Positions 12,086 to 23,400 of a stretch of 64,000 bases of DNA are shown one piece after another. Source of the DNA: Poa pratensis (lineage: Eukaryota > Streptophyta > Magnoliopsida > Poales > Poaceae); contig CAMZMU010000055.1 of NCBI GenBank assembly GCA_947311845.1, positions 17,546,877 through 17,610,876 of the forward strand. Reading direction: 5' to 3'. The notes under the pieces were generated by a model, which was not told the DNA's origin, made no database searches, and was given only the letters and a program-made list of their open reading frames with translations. Numbering within the stretch: the first letter of the stretch is position 1; each line of letters begins with the position of its first letter. A program made the position numbers and the translations under genes.

Positions 12086-12101
12086 AGAAACAACTCATTC
12101 T

Positions 12102-12973
12102 TTTTTTAGAAAGGATCCGACGCATATATTAAGGAAGCTCAGCACACATTACAAACAGGTCCAAAAGAGAACAGAAAATTACAAAAGGACCCAGTAAAAT
12201 GCAAAGAGCACCCCAAGCCACCGAAAGGAAACACAATCGGATCCACCGCCGCGCTCCTGAGCACCTAGACGACGCCGGAGCCGCCGTACCACCTGCCGCA
12301 GGGGAGAGAGCACCTCCACACCTTGTAGACGACCGCAGAGCCGTCCGCCGCCGCGCGACGGAAACCGAAAGCGATGAACGCGCACGGCCACAGTGCCAAC
12401 TCCCTTGCTCCACCCAGCGTCCCGCCGACACGGCGCCGCCCAGGCCAACCAACAACACCACCCAGCAACCTCCAGACGGCGACTCCCCACGCCACCACGG
12501 CCCGCCGGAGCAAACCCGTCGAAGAGGACCACCACAACCACCACCAAAAACGGATCGCCAACACCCACCATCTTCTCCCCTCACCACCACGGCCGGCCGG
12601 AGAAGCACGGATGGAGGAGGGCTCCTGACGAACCACCTTCACTACCTCCCCGGCGACGAGACCGGAACGGGGAAAGGGGGAAGGACCACGCCCACCACAC
12701 CGACGCCATCGCCACCGTCTTCGACGCTGCCGGCAAGGCACACACACCTAGCAACTAGGACCTATCTACACGCACGAGCGACTACCGGAGCTCCCCCCAC
12801 CTCACAGTGCCAAAACGGCGACCGGAGGTGGAGGGGAGCGGCGGAAAACGCCAGCGAGAACTCGAACCTTCGGGTCGCCTCTTTCGCCTCCTCTCTACTG
12901 TAGCAAGGGGACACAGGGGGGGGGGGGGGGGGGGGAGGGGGGCAACAGTCACCCAGATACAGAATAAATTGGT
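12102..12973 (-). mobile_element. 872-bp LINE-type retroposon with perfect 16-bp target-site duplication
   Basis: The insertion is delimited by AGAAACAACTCATTCT at 12086-12101 and again at 12974-12989. Read on the minus strand, it starts with a GC-rich leader near 12970, runs through a C20 tract, and ends with TTAATATATGCGTCGG followed by a T/A-rich tail at 12102-12115. This is the same kind of 3' end as the element at 9440-10697 in the opposite orientation. It codes for no recognisable protein; several overlapping frames are open only because of high GC. A long target duplication and an A-rich 3' end indicate target-primed reverse transcription. Confidence 0.8.
12916..12935 (+). repeat. Poly(G) tract, 20 bases
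   Basis: An uninterrupted run of 20 G is followed by A and six more G, inside the 5' leader of the minus-strand retroposon (a C run in its own orientation). The length is likely to vary between molecules or assemblies. Confidence 0.9.
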
Positions 12974-12989
12974 AGAAACAACTCATTCT

Positions 12990-14853
12990 ATTAATAGAGT
13001 AGAAACAACCCAAAGAAGCACTCAGATTCAAGTTATGAAACTTGTAATTTAGGTGATGGGACTGTGCATCTATTCGTTTACTCAACTGAGAGTCTGAGGT
13101 AGGGCCAGTTTCTCGTTAGCATTCGTACATATCCATTTGATGGCAAGGACGAAAACTTCTTTAGGAATTGTATGATGCAATAGTGCTGCGGGCCCAACCA
13201 GTATACGGGCGTTGATCCGTCACCTCACTAACTCACTATCATTTACCATTAGTAGGCTCCTTTTTGCCCGATTTGTTATAGGATAAGTATATCAGCTGCT
13301 TTTGGATCGCTAAAGTATCCCCACGAAGCGAAAAGCATCACACGCGAACCTAAAGAAATTCGTCAAAAATTTGCTTGGCTCGACATAGCAAGCAAGACGA
13401 CATACGGATTAAATCATAGGACACTATGGACATTGTGGCTTCTCTAATCATACAAAACATCAAGGTGCCCATTTTTTTTAAAGTTTCCAATTGGCACCAT
13501 CTATTTGTCACGAGCTGACAGTTTGCACAACGTTTTAAAAATTGGACTAATTAGCTCTACATTTTACTAAAAAAATTACGATGTGCACCACATTTTTTAT
13601 TGTTCGGCAACAAAAGACAGAACCATATTCCTTGGCCTCGCATGGTTCGTCATTTTTCATCCACTCACCTCAAAATACGGAGCCAAAAATGGGAACCGGT
13701 AGAGTCACACATTTAGGGTTTTTTATGGCAACCTTGTATCCCCGTGGAAGTGGGATTAGATTCCTACCAACATAAGTATGCTATGCTAGCACAAAGTAAA
13801 ATTTCTACCACGTGAACGTTGGAACATGCTGCAGTTATAGATCACATGGTTACCAATAGATGCGCGAACCAATAGTGGAAATATAGTATTATCGTGCTAA
13901 GTCTATGTGATCATGTACTCGGGAATGTAAGGATGATCAAATTCCGATGCTTAATGTGATAGGTCAGATTGAAACAGAGATCGGAAATCGGTAAAGTGTT
14001 TTATCTGATGAAGAACTCAATGACCGATTGCATATTAAATATGTGTTCTCCGAAAATCTCAGGCGCTTCACACTAACATCTAGTGGGACCGCTGTCTATA
14101 GTCGTAGTGTCTTAGATATCGTTGCAAGTTTAGTCGGTCTGACTAAATCAGATTATATGGATAAGCTGTTTTTGCAGGGTTGAATAAATAGTATGGCTCT
14201 TACGTATGAAATGCACATGTGTTATTTGCATGAAGTGCATGTCATGTGTTTTCCAGTTAGATTGGAGCCAAGATGTTCTTATTATAATGTATAACGACAT
14301 GCACATTGACATATGATGTCTATCTTGTTTTATTCATTGCAAGCTAATGTAACTTGTAAGTGCATGGAGGACAATGGCACCAGGAGGCCTGACGAACATG
14401 AGCGTGTAGATAGAGAACATCACACGAAAGATCCATACTATTTCATAGTAAATGTGATAACATGTGATTTGTTGTTACGTTTTGGTCGGATTCATTTTGA
14501 TGGTATAAGTACAATGATACCTCAAACAATGTCAAGTAAAACCGTCTTCCCAAATGCTGCACCATCACAAGTCAAAGTATAATTAGTGGTGGGTCTATGA
14601 AATTAGGATACCCCTAACTCTCTTTGAATAGGTGGAGTTGTGTCGGACATGTGTGGAAGCATTTGTTAACTTGACGAGACATCAAAATGGTTTGGGCCTT
14701 GGGGCAAAAGATTTGGAAGACGGGGTATGTGATGTCGTCCAGCAAACAAGAGTAGTATGGATAGAAAAATGTTGCTTATTGTGCTTAATTGATCACTAGC
14801 AGTTATGTTAAATGTCACATGTGAACTTATTAATCACTAAGTATCAATAGAGC
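12990..14853. other. Intergenic stretch, nothing recognised
   Basis: No sustained coding frame, RNA gene or bounded repeat was recognised. A third partial copy of the AGAAACAAC target string occurs at about 13001. Confidence 0.4.
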
Positions 14854-14858
14854 GATGT

Positions 14859-17639
14859 TGAAAGATCAAGGATGCCGCCTTGAGGAGGAGAGGGGGGGGG
14901 GGGTGAATAGGCGGCTAACGATTTTAGCCTTTTCTTTTTAATTAAGGCTTAACAATATATCACAGGGTTGACTAGATGTGCAACTAGATGGATACAACCT
15001 AGTTGATACAAGCAAGAGTAATACACAACGAAATACAAGTAGTAAAGGTAAGAAGTAACCGCAAAGTGGACACGATGAGATGTTTCCCGTAGTTCCTTCC
15101 CAAGGGAAGTACGTCTACGTTGGAGGGGTCTGAAGCCACCAAGCCACTCCAATAGCACGGATGTGCTCACCCTATTATCTGTGAGCTTCACCCGTGAGGG
15201 ATTGTCTCATTCCACTATGAGGTCGTCTTGAAGGCGCTGACCAAACCTTTACAACAAGGTTGAGGCTCACCACAATTGTATTGGAGACTCCCAGCAACGT
15301 CCCGAAACTTCCCACACAAAGGCGAAGCTTCGATACGCACCAACCGTTTAAGGTACACAATGCACTCAAGAGGAATAAGCTCCCGAGCACACCTCCATTA
15401 TATGAAATTCAATCTTTTCCTATGGACAAGATCTATAAAGATATCTCAATGCAAACATTAATCTGTAAGGATTGTCATTAATTACCATACACATGGGGGC
15501 ACACCATGCTCTTTTGAAAGGACAAGGATGTCGCCTAGAGGGGGGTGAATAGGCGATTAAAACTTTTCCGGTTTAGGCTTGATAATTGCGGAATAAAACT
15601 AGGTGTTTAAATTAACAAGCCAACAACCTAAATATACTAGGCTCGCCTATGTGAACCAACAACTTATGCTAAGCAAGACAAACAACAAAGTGATAGCAAT
15701 AGAATACTTCAAGCACGAAGGCTATCACAAAGTAAAGTGCATAAGTAAAGAGCTCGGGTATAGAAATAACCGAGGCATGCAGAGACGAGGATGTATTCCC
15801 GAGTTTCTCCTTTTTAGGGGAGTACGTCTCGTTGGAGAGGTGTGAGGCACCACAAAGATCGATCTCAACGCCACAAAGGCTCACCCTATTCTCCGATGAA
15901 CCGCACCACAAAGGATTGGTTCACCTTTCACTATCGGAATCCTTCAAGGCGGAATCCGGAGCCTGTACAACAACAATCCGAGGCACAACCCACAACTGGA
16001 TTGGGGGCCCCCGAACGGCTACAAGTGACCACAAAGGTCTCAACCACCACAAAGGCGTCTAGGGTCCAATGACCCAAGAGTAACAAGTTCACAAACTTTC
16101 AACTTCCATGAATCCTCGTGGAGAGCACAAACCGATGCACAAAGTAATGGCAAGAGCACAAGTGCTCAAATCCTTCACTCTCAAATTCCAACAAAGCAAC
16201 AAATGCTTATGGGGGAATAAGAGAGGAAGAACAATGGAGGAGAAACACCAAGAACTCCAAGATCAAGATGAACTAGGTTCCCCTCACTTAGAGGAGGAAT
16301 TGATTGGTGGAAATATAGATCTTGATCTCCTCTCACTTTCCCTCAAAGATATGCAAAAATCGTGGGAGGGATTGAGAGTGGGCAAGCTTTTCCAAAGGTC
16401 AACAATGGAGGAGAGAGAGAGAGGAAAAACGAGCTCTAGAGGTTAGGGAACTATTGGGGAAGAAATCCCATTAAAAAGGTCCCCTAAAAAATCTGCCCGT
16501 TGGGCAGTGCAGGGAGGCCGGCCTCACGCGCTGCTCGGCGGCTCAGAGAGCCCGGCCCCCCAGCCGAGGCACCCCGCCTGGGAGTCGGTCAGGCCGGCCA
16601 GGGGCTGGCCACCCAGCAGAGGCGCCCGGCCGGCCACCCAGCAGAGGCGTCCGCCCTGGGAGCCGGCCAGGCCGGCCTGGGGGCTGGCCACCCAGAACCC
16701 GAAAATGAAACGCCCATAACTTTTACGAGAAAACTCTAAATGGGATGAAACCAATTTTGTTGGAAAGATAGCGACAAGAAAACACAACAAGTTTTTCATC
16801 CGGACTCCGTTTTCTATGATCTTGTGCTTGCTCCGAAGATAATCACAAGCACTACAAGATCATGCATATACATATCATAGTCCATCATGTGAGGAGGATA
16901 ACACAAGAGGAGAGTTTGACCTCTCTACAAGAGACGAACCGGTAAAACCTCCAACATCAAAAACATCACAAGATATTCAAATGAAATCCGTTTTTGAAAA
17001 ACTAGAGCTTGGTATGGAGATGAATACAAGCTCTAAATTCTCACATGGATAAAAGCCAAATAAGAACCAAGAAAGATGATATGCCAAATATGCAAAGGTT
17101 TGAACTCTCCACAAAGATGTGATCAAGTTACTCACTTGAGAGCCCCTCTTGATAGTACGCCGTATATCCTATAACCTGGTCTCCCACTAACACCACGAGA
17201 CCGGTAAAATAGAAACCCTATCAAGATCATACCTTTGCCTTAGCATTCCACTTGAGCTAGATGATGACGATTTGACTCCCTCAAGTTGGAACACCTTTCT
17301 TGATTGTGCTTGCTAGCACATGCTTGATGAAGACTTCTCCAAATGCTCCCCATACTCCATTATGGGAGAGCCTCGCTAAGCTCCGATTCACAAAGATGAT
17401 GTCTTGAATCCTTCAAGGCATACTTGCAATATGTTCAACTCTACACATGACCATTCTTCATATAAATCCTTGAATAGAGCATTGATCATCATGTAATCTT
17501 CTAAAGTCCAACACATGAACTCCAATCTTTTCCTATGGATAAGATCTAAAAGAATATCTCAATGCAAACATTAGTCCATAAGGATTGTCATTAATTACCA
17601 AAAGCATGCATGGGGCAACACATGCACTTTCATCTTTCA
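14859..17639. mobile_element. TG...CA element 1 (about 0.66 kb), interrupted by element 2
   Basis: Element 1 begins TGAAAGATCAAGGATGCC at 14859 and would end CTCTTTCA, of which CTCTTT lies left and the repeat of TCTTT plus CA (17633-17639) lies right of the inserted element. It is flanked by the perfect 5-bp duplication GATGT (14854-14858 and 17640-17644). TG...CA ends with a 5-bp duplication indicate retroviral-type integrase, so this is a solo LTR or a small non-autonomous LTR-type element. The start (CAAGGATGCCGCC, GGTGAATAGGCGG) and the end (CAATGCAAACATTAATC) match element 2, so the two belong to one family with element 1 internally shorter. Confidence 0.75.
15515..17632. mobile_element. 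TG...CA element 2 (2118 bp), solo-LTR-like, nested in element 1
   Basis: Element 2 starts TGAAAGGACAAGGATGTCG and ends CACATGCACTTTCA. It has the perfect 5-bp duplication TCTTT at 15510-15514 and 17633-17637. No gag or pol is present. Its middle (16500-16720) is a GC-rich stretch of repeated GGCCGGCC and CACCCAGC blocks. The frames there (for example 16500-16739) follow from composition and are not called as genes. It is either a long solo LTR or a non-coding LTR-type element; no second copy in tandem was found that would make it one LTR of a full element. Confidence 0.75.
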
Positions 17640-17644
17640 GATGT

Positions 17645-18364
17645 TGACTTTTGAAGAGTATTTTTCAATAAAGTGTTTAATATGAATTACTCTTTGTGAA
17701 TACACGTCTTATTGTTGTTGCATATTTGTGTTGTAGATCATTGGCATCAGCCAACCCTACAGCTTCTTTAGTTTTGTGCATTTAGTCCTTGAGATAGATA
17801 AGCTTAGAACAAACTTTACAACGTGGTTTTTTAATATGAAAATTGTTCTCAAACACGACAAATGAATATGTTCTTGACAACTCATTTTTAGGTGAGGCAC
17901 GGACGATAATCAAATGTGTTATCAATGACAAATCCAATTGAAAGGTTCCTCATATGATATTTTGATAAAGATCGAGTGATGACGAGAGAGAAAATGCAAA
18001 GACTGCAAAACTTTTTATTTAAATTTATTGCTCTCCACATATCGCACAATTTATCCTATTTGCAATTTGGGCTTTTGCATTACTTTTGAGGTTAGTCCTC
18101 CCCCATTGCACGAGTTTTAGCCCAACTGGGTAACTCAGGCTTTTACCCCTTCTACCAAAGCTTTTATCAACGGAACACTTCGAAGTAGAGCCTCCTGATT
18201 GAGAAAGAATCATTAATACAGTGCGTGAGCTGGATTTGTCGTGAGACAGTTCGGTCCATATCCGGAGTGGACGTAGAGTATTAGTAGCACCTATTTCCTG
18301 AGTCCCGTTCTATTGAGTTGAGCTCGTAACAAACAAGCAACAGTGCCTCGGTAAAAGCAATAGC
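17645..18364. other. Intergenic stretch, nothing recognised
   Basis: No gene or bounded repeat is visible. It may contain decayed 5' sequence of the copia remnant that follows. Confidence 0.35.
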
Positions 18365-19020
18365 TTGAAGTATTTTCAAAAAGTTATTGTTCTTAAAAAT
18401 GTCTACCGAATATCATGTGATGAAATTAACGAGATCATCCTTTTGATTATTACCTATAGGGAACCATATTTGCAACACTGGTTTAAAAACATTGAGGCTT
18501 ACAACATGATCGAAACTTTCAAGGACATGTTTCATAATCGTGCCAGGACCAAGAGATGAAATGTCTCGAGGGTCTTACTTGAGTGTAAGCTGAAGAAAGG
18601 TGACCCATTGATCCCACATGTAATCAAAATGGTTAGTTACACACAAAGCTTGGAAAAGGTAGGCTTTCGCCTTAGCCAAGATTTGGGTATGAATATGATT
18701 TTTGCGTCTCCTCCTGAACTAGCATATGCACGACTTAAGGTTATGTAATTAGATGGAATTCTTGACACATCATAAGAAGACATCAAAAGCACCAATTGAG
18801 TGTTGATCGATGGTGCAGAACAAGGCTAGCTAACTTTACAAGATGTTTTTGGGCTAAGAAAAAGGTTAAATCGAAGGATGTGATCTCGACTCCATGCGAC
18901 TAAGGTCGGGCCGGTTTCTAAAATTGTGTGCTTTTGTTGTAAAGGCTCTGGTCACTAGAAAAGGAGTTGCCATAAGCTGGATAAGAAAGACAAGAAAGGT
19001 GGAAGTATGCCTTCTCGTTC
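18365..19020 (+). pseudogene. Ty1-copia gag remnant
   Basis: This is a decayed gag of the UBN2 type found in plant copia elements. Successive frames give LQHWFKNIEAYNMIETF near 18470, then KLKKGDPLIPHVIKMV near 18590, YTQSLEKVGFRLSQDLGMN near 18640, and a CCHC-type zinc knuckle CFCCKGSGH followed by a stop and KRSCHKLDKK near 18930-18990. Stops (TGA near 18557, TAG at the knuckle) and frame changes show it is dead. No matching pol or LTRs were found around it. Confidence 0.7.
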
Positions 19021-19440
19021 AGTTACACTTGTTGTAAATGTTGTATACATTTATCTTGTCGATGCTTCTAATAGCTGCTAGAAATATGAAATCACTTGCT
19101 AACATTCGCAACTTGTTGCAGCGGATAATAAGGACAAGGGGCGCCGCAGGAGGGGACTGGCTAATCAGATTAACTGTTCAGGAGATAAATAATCTACAAA
19201 TTTTAAATTTAGCAATTAATATGATAATGTCAGCACTAATGTGATAGATTGTGCATCCATGTGCTCTTCCTATAACGAGGGAGCTCCCATTGCCGTCACA
19301 TCATAAAGCTAGGTTGTAATTTTCGCTCTATTTAACATCAGTATCATTTGGCTGTATCCGATGTTATCTTTACTAATGTATGCACATAACTCCTTTTTTT
19401 AACATAGTTACACCATTAGTAGCATTACGGTGGAGATTTC

Positions 19441-19712
19441 GTGCTCCCGAGCACTAGTGATTCTGGCGTTTAAAAAAATACAAAAAAATATTTATGAGCA
19501 TAAAAAAATCTGAAAAAACCCAAATATAGTCATTGGTGTATTCTACAAACGTGCAAAATTTAAATTTCAAATACATTGTATTATAGACTACACAAAAATG
19601 ACAAAAGTGTGGATCTGAGTATGCTTATTTTCAAATCTCTAAACTTATTAGATTTTTTTATTTTTGTGTAGCTCAGACTATAATGTATTTGAAGGCTGGT
19701 GCTCATGAAGCA
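19441..19712. mobile_element. Foldback-type MITE
   Basis: The ends read GCTCCCGAGCACTAG on the left and, inverted, GCTTCATGAGCACCAG on the right. The interior is a large imperfect palindrome: ATTATAGACTACACAAAAATG on one arm mirrors TTTGTGTAGCTCAGACTATAAT on the other. Related foldback elements recur near 42450, 44075 and 49120. It lies directly left of the kinase promoter. Confidence 0.55.
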
Positions 19713-20494
19713 AAAACACTTCCGTCGATAAAGTGTCGTGGCTCCTGGCGGCCATGGCGTATTTAAGCTGCTCCTCCTACTTACCCCATTTGACGATTTA
19801 AATAACCAAAAAGCACACCAGAACAAGAGAGAAAGAGAAGCAAGCGCAAACCAGCAGTAATCAAAATCCCAAAACGGAGGGGAGCCTCGCAGCCGAAGCC
19901 GAGGGCCGGCGAGAGCTCGGTTGCGGCGCGGGAGAGCACAGGCGTCGGCGTCGGCGCCGTGACGAGACGCCGCCACGCCCTACCCCGCCGCCGCCGGCGG
20001 ATTCGGCCGGAATCAGAGTCCCTCTCCGTCGCGTAGCGGCCGCGGCGTGCCCGGAGCCATCTGCCCGCCTGTCCAATGTCGGTGGAGCGAGCCGCGGTAA
20101 GGTCCCTGTCCCGGCCTGTGGCGGTTGGTGTGAACTAAGCGTCACAGTTGTGAAAACTTCTAGTAGCTTTTCTCTTTTTTTCCTGTGCGTAGCATTGCCG
20201 CTGAACTCTGCCACGGATTTGTTTGTGTGGAGATGATATATGATTAGTTGTTTAATGTTCTCGTATGAGTCAATTAAGCGTCTAGGAATTAGGATTCTGG
20301 TGGATGGAACAGGAGTAGGTTTTTGATCAAATTCGAATGCCAGTCTAGCACTGATGCTTCCTAATTTCGATTGTTTATATATGCATTTGCAGAAATCTCC
20401 TAAGACATGGAACTGATCGGAGCTGTGTCGTCTATATGATATGTTAGAAGTTGGGTATTAGAGCCTAAATTTTGCTGTAGCAACCGTGCTCAAG
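19713..20494 (+). promoter_or_regulatory. Promoter region, 5' leader and leader intron of the NEK kinase gene
   Basis: A TATTTAA box-like string lies at about 19757, with a GC-rich leader beginning near 19800. A spliced leader is likely: donor CGCG|GTAAGG with the intron starting at 20097, and acceptor TTTGCAG ending at 20392. The coding start follows at 20495. The minus-strand frames over this leader are shadows. Confidence 0.5.
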
Positions 20495-23400
20495 ATGTTG
20501 GGTACCATAGAGTCGCGGATGGATCAATACGAGATTATGGAACAGATTGGCCGCGGCGCCTTTGGTGCTGCCATCCTCGTGAACCACAAGATTGAGAAGA
20601 AAAAGTATGCTGCATCGTTGCTTCTGTTTGGCTACAGAGTTTGTTTCCCCTTCAAGAGGTAGGTGGTTGACATCTGACTGGTTTGCAGGTATGTGCTGAA
20701 GAAAATACGGCTCGCCAGGCAGACAGAGCGCTGCCGCAAGTCTGCTCATCAAGAGGTAAGTGAAGCACAAAAAATTACTTGGTTCAACGATTAGTGTTGC
20801 CATAAGGAATTGATAGATGAATGAAAACTGCAGATGGCCCTTATTGCTCGCCTGCAACATCCTTACACTGTTGAATACAAGGAGGCATGGGTTGAGAAGG
20901 TTTGTTCTCTGAGAGCATGTATGTGTGCGTGCCTTTTGTTTTGTTTCATCTTTCCTATGGCTTACTGTGTGAGCGACGACAGGGCTGCTACGTTTGCATT
21001 GTGACGGGATACTGCGAAGGTGGCGATATGTGAGTGTATTTTGCGGGTTGTGGGAGATTGGTTATTGCTCTTGCCTTTATGTTGACTCTGTTTTGTCTCG
21101 CTGTGTCCTTTCTGGTAGGGCTGAGCTGATGAAGAAAGCAAATGGGACATACTTCCCAGAGGAGGTTCGTTATTACCTATTCCTTCTGTTTCATGCTTTG
21201 GGTAAAAAATGTTTAATAGTGTGCTAACTGTTGTGAAAAACCATCAGAAACTTCTGAGATGGTTTGCTCAATTGGCTCTAGCTGTTGACTACTTGCACTC
21301 GAACTATGTTTTGCACCGGGACCTCAAGGTAAGTGAAAAGAATAATCATGTTGTCATTTAGTTCATCAAGCAGCCAGTAATATAATGTGTTATTGTCCTT
21401 TCTGCAGTGCTCAAACATATTTCTCACAAAGGATCAGGACATTCGTCTTGGTCAGTGTCTCATATTAAATCAAATAACTTATATTTTTTTATTCCATCTG
21501 CATTCCACGCAGTGCTTTATGCCGGAGTTTAAATATCTGTAGTTTACTTGCAGGAGATTTTGGCCTGGCTAAGACGTTAAAGGCAGATGATTTAACCTCT
21601 TCGGTAAACTGCTCTGTTATTTCCTCCCATGCATCTTCTGTTGCTCTTTCTGTCTTTGAATCTTGCAAGGAACCATACATAATGATTAGTCATGTACATT
21701 ATATTCCCAGAACCTTATATGTTAGCATGATGCTTTTTTAGGTTGTGGGAACCCCAAATTACATGTGCCCGGAGCTGCTTACTGACATTCCTTATGGATT
21801 CAAGTCAGACATATGGTCTCTTGGTAATATTACCTACTTTTAAGAGATAATTAATTTATGTTATATATTTATAATATATAAACGGCAAATGTCTTGCTTC
21901 TAAAAACTAACACCATAGACCTACTTTTAACTGATATATGTCTGTACAGGATGTTGTATGTACGAGATGGCTGCTCATCGTCCTGCTTTCAAGGCTTTTG
22001 TGAGTTCTTATCAGCTCATGCTTTTAAATCACTCCAATCACCTACATAACAGTAATTTATAGCCAGAGATCATTTACTTTATCTGTTCATGGATGTTATG
22101 TAGCTTGTAATAGCCTGTATGCAGGAAGTTCCCACTGACTGCCCCATAGAAGGATAAGTTTTACTAGAACACTTGAAGATAGGTATATAGGTTGCTATTA
22201 ACGAACATAATGTAAGATAAAAAACCTCAATTGCACTTTAGCAATGGTGTTAAGAATGGTCATGAAACCCAAAACTCACATACTATTTGTTTTCCACCCT
22301 TTTTCGTTAGTAGGGAAAGATTGATGATAGGAACCTTCCAGTTGAGAGGTTATGGCATACTGGTAGTGTCTCCATTGAATAATTGTTTTTCAACTTCTAT
22401 CATATTCACTTAAGTAAGCTAAGAAAAATTGTTCATCAATTAAGAAGCACTGACCTCTTCATTACGTGTAGAACTACGTCATTTTTTTTTTAGGGGAAAC
22501 TTCGTCATTATCTTCAGCAATAACTAATTTTGCGCGTGTGCAGCTTTCATGCACATGCATAAAATTATATAAGAGAAGGATGGTTTCTTTTCCAGGTCCA
22601 GACCATACTGGAATATAGATCGCCATGATCCATCCAGGAAATGCATTTCTGGATTTATGTGAATGATTAGATCTTATGTATCGTGGATCCACGCATACCT
22701 AAAATTAACTCAACTTGAAGCTTTCTTTGGAAACACTGATACTGATTATTAGTTTATCTGCATGTGATTTTTGTCGAGTTGCTGGACTGTAGTTCTTCAA
22801 TTCTTCTCTCTTAAATTTTCATGTTAGTGGATAGCATTTACCAATCTGATGGTGTTATTGGTTTTGAAATTGCAAACAATGAGTTGTACTTATTTTTCCT
22901 CCTTTATTTTTTCAGGATATGGCTGGACTGATAAGTAAGATAAACCGTTCCTCCATTGGCCCTTTACCTACTTGCTACTCTTCATCTATGTAAGTGCATC
23001 TTTGTGGTGTATATACTAGTCAGGCATGGAATTTTTGCTTTTTTATTGTTCCCGTTTATAGTAATTTCCTAATATTTTTATTGTCATAGTTGTTATTGTC
23101 ATGTTCTAAACCACTATCCTTTCCAAATCTATCTTATACTGTAGTTCTTTGTTACGTTGTCTTCCAACTTTTCAGTCAAGTCACGTCTGCTAGCAGATTC
23201 AGTAGTTTTATCTCATTATAAAATATTACTCTATTCCAGGGCTAGCTGAAACGGTTTCCCTTTTTGCTGTTGGTTGCAGGAAAACACTCATCAAAAGCAT
23301 GTTGAGAAAGAATCCTGAACATCGGCCTACTGTAAGCTACTATGTGCATAGAAACCTCCCTGCAATACGCATTTACCCCGGAAACCCCTTTACTCGTTTT

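Noticed and set aside
12129..12903. Several long overlapping frames on both strands
   Set aside because: They lie in the GC-rich retroposon bounded by the 16-bp target duplication. Frames are open on both strands at once and no domain is seen.
14859..17639. DNA transposon with TGAAAG terminal inverted repeats
   Set aside because: Only six bases match as inverted repeats, while TG...CA ends with exact 5-bp duplications fit LTR-type integration better.
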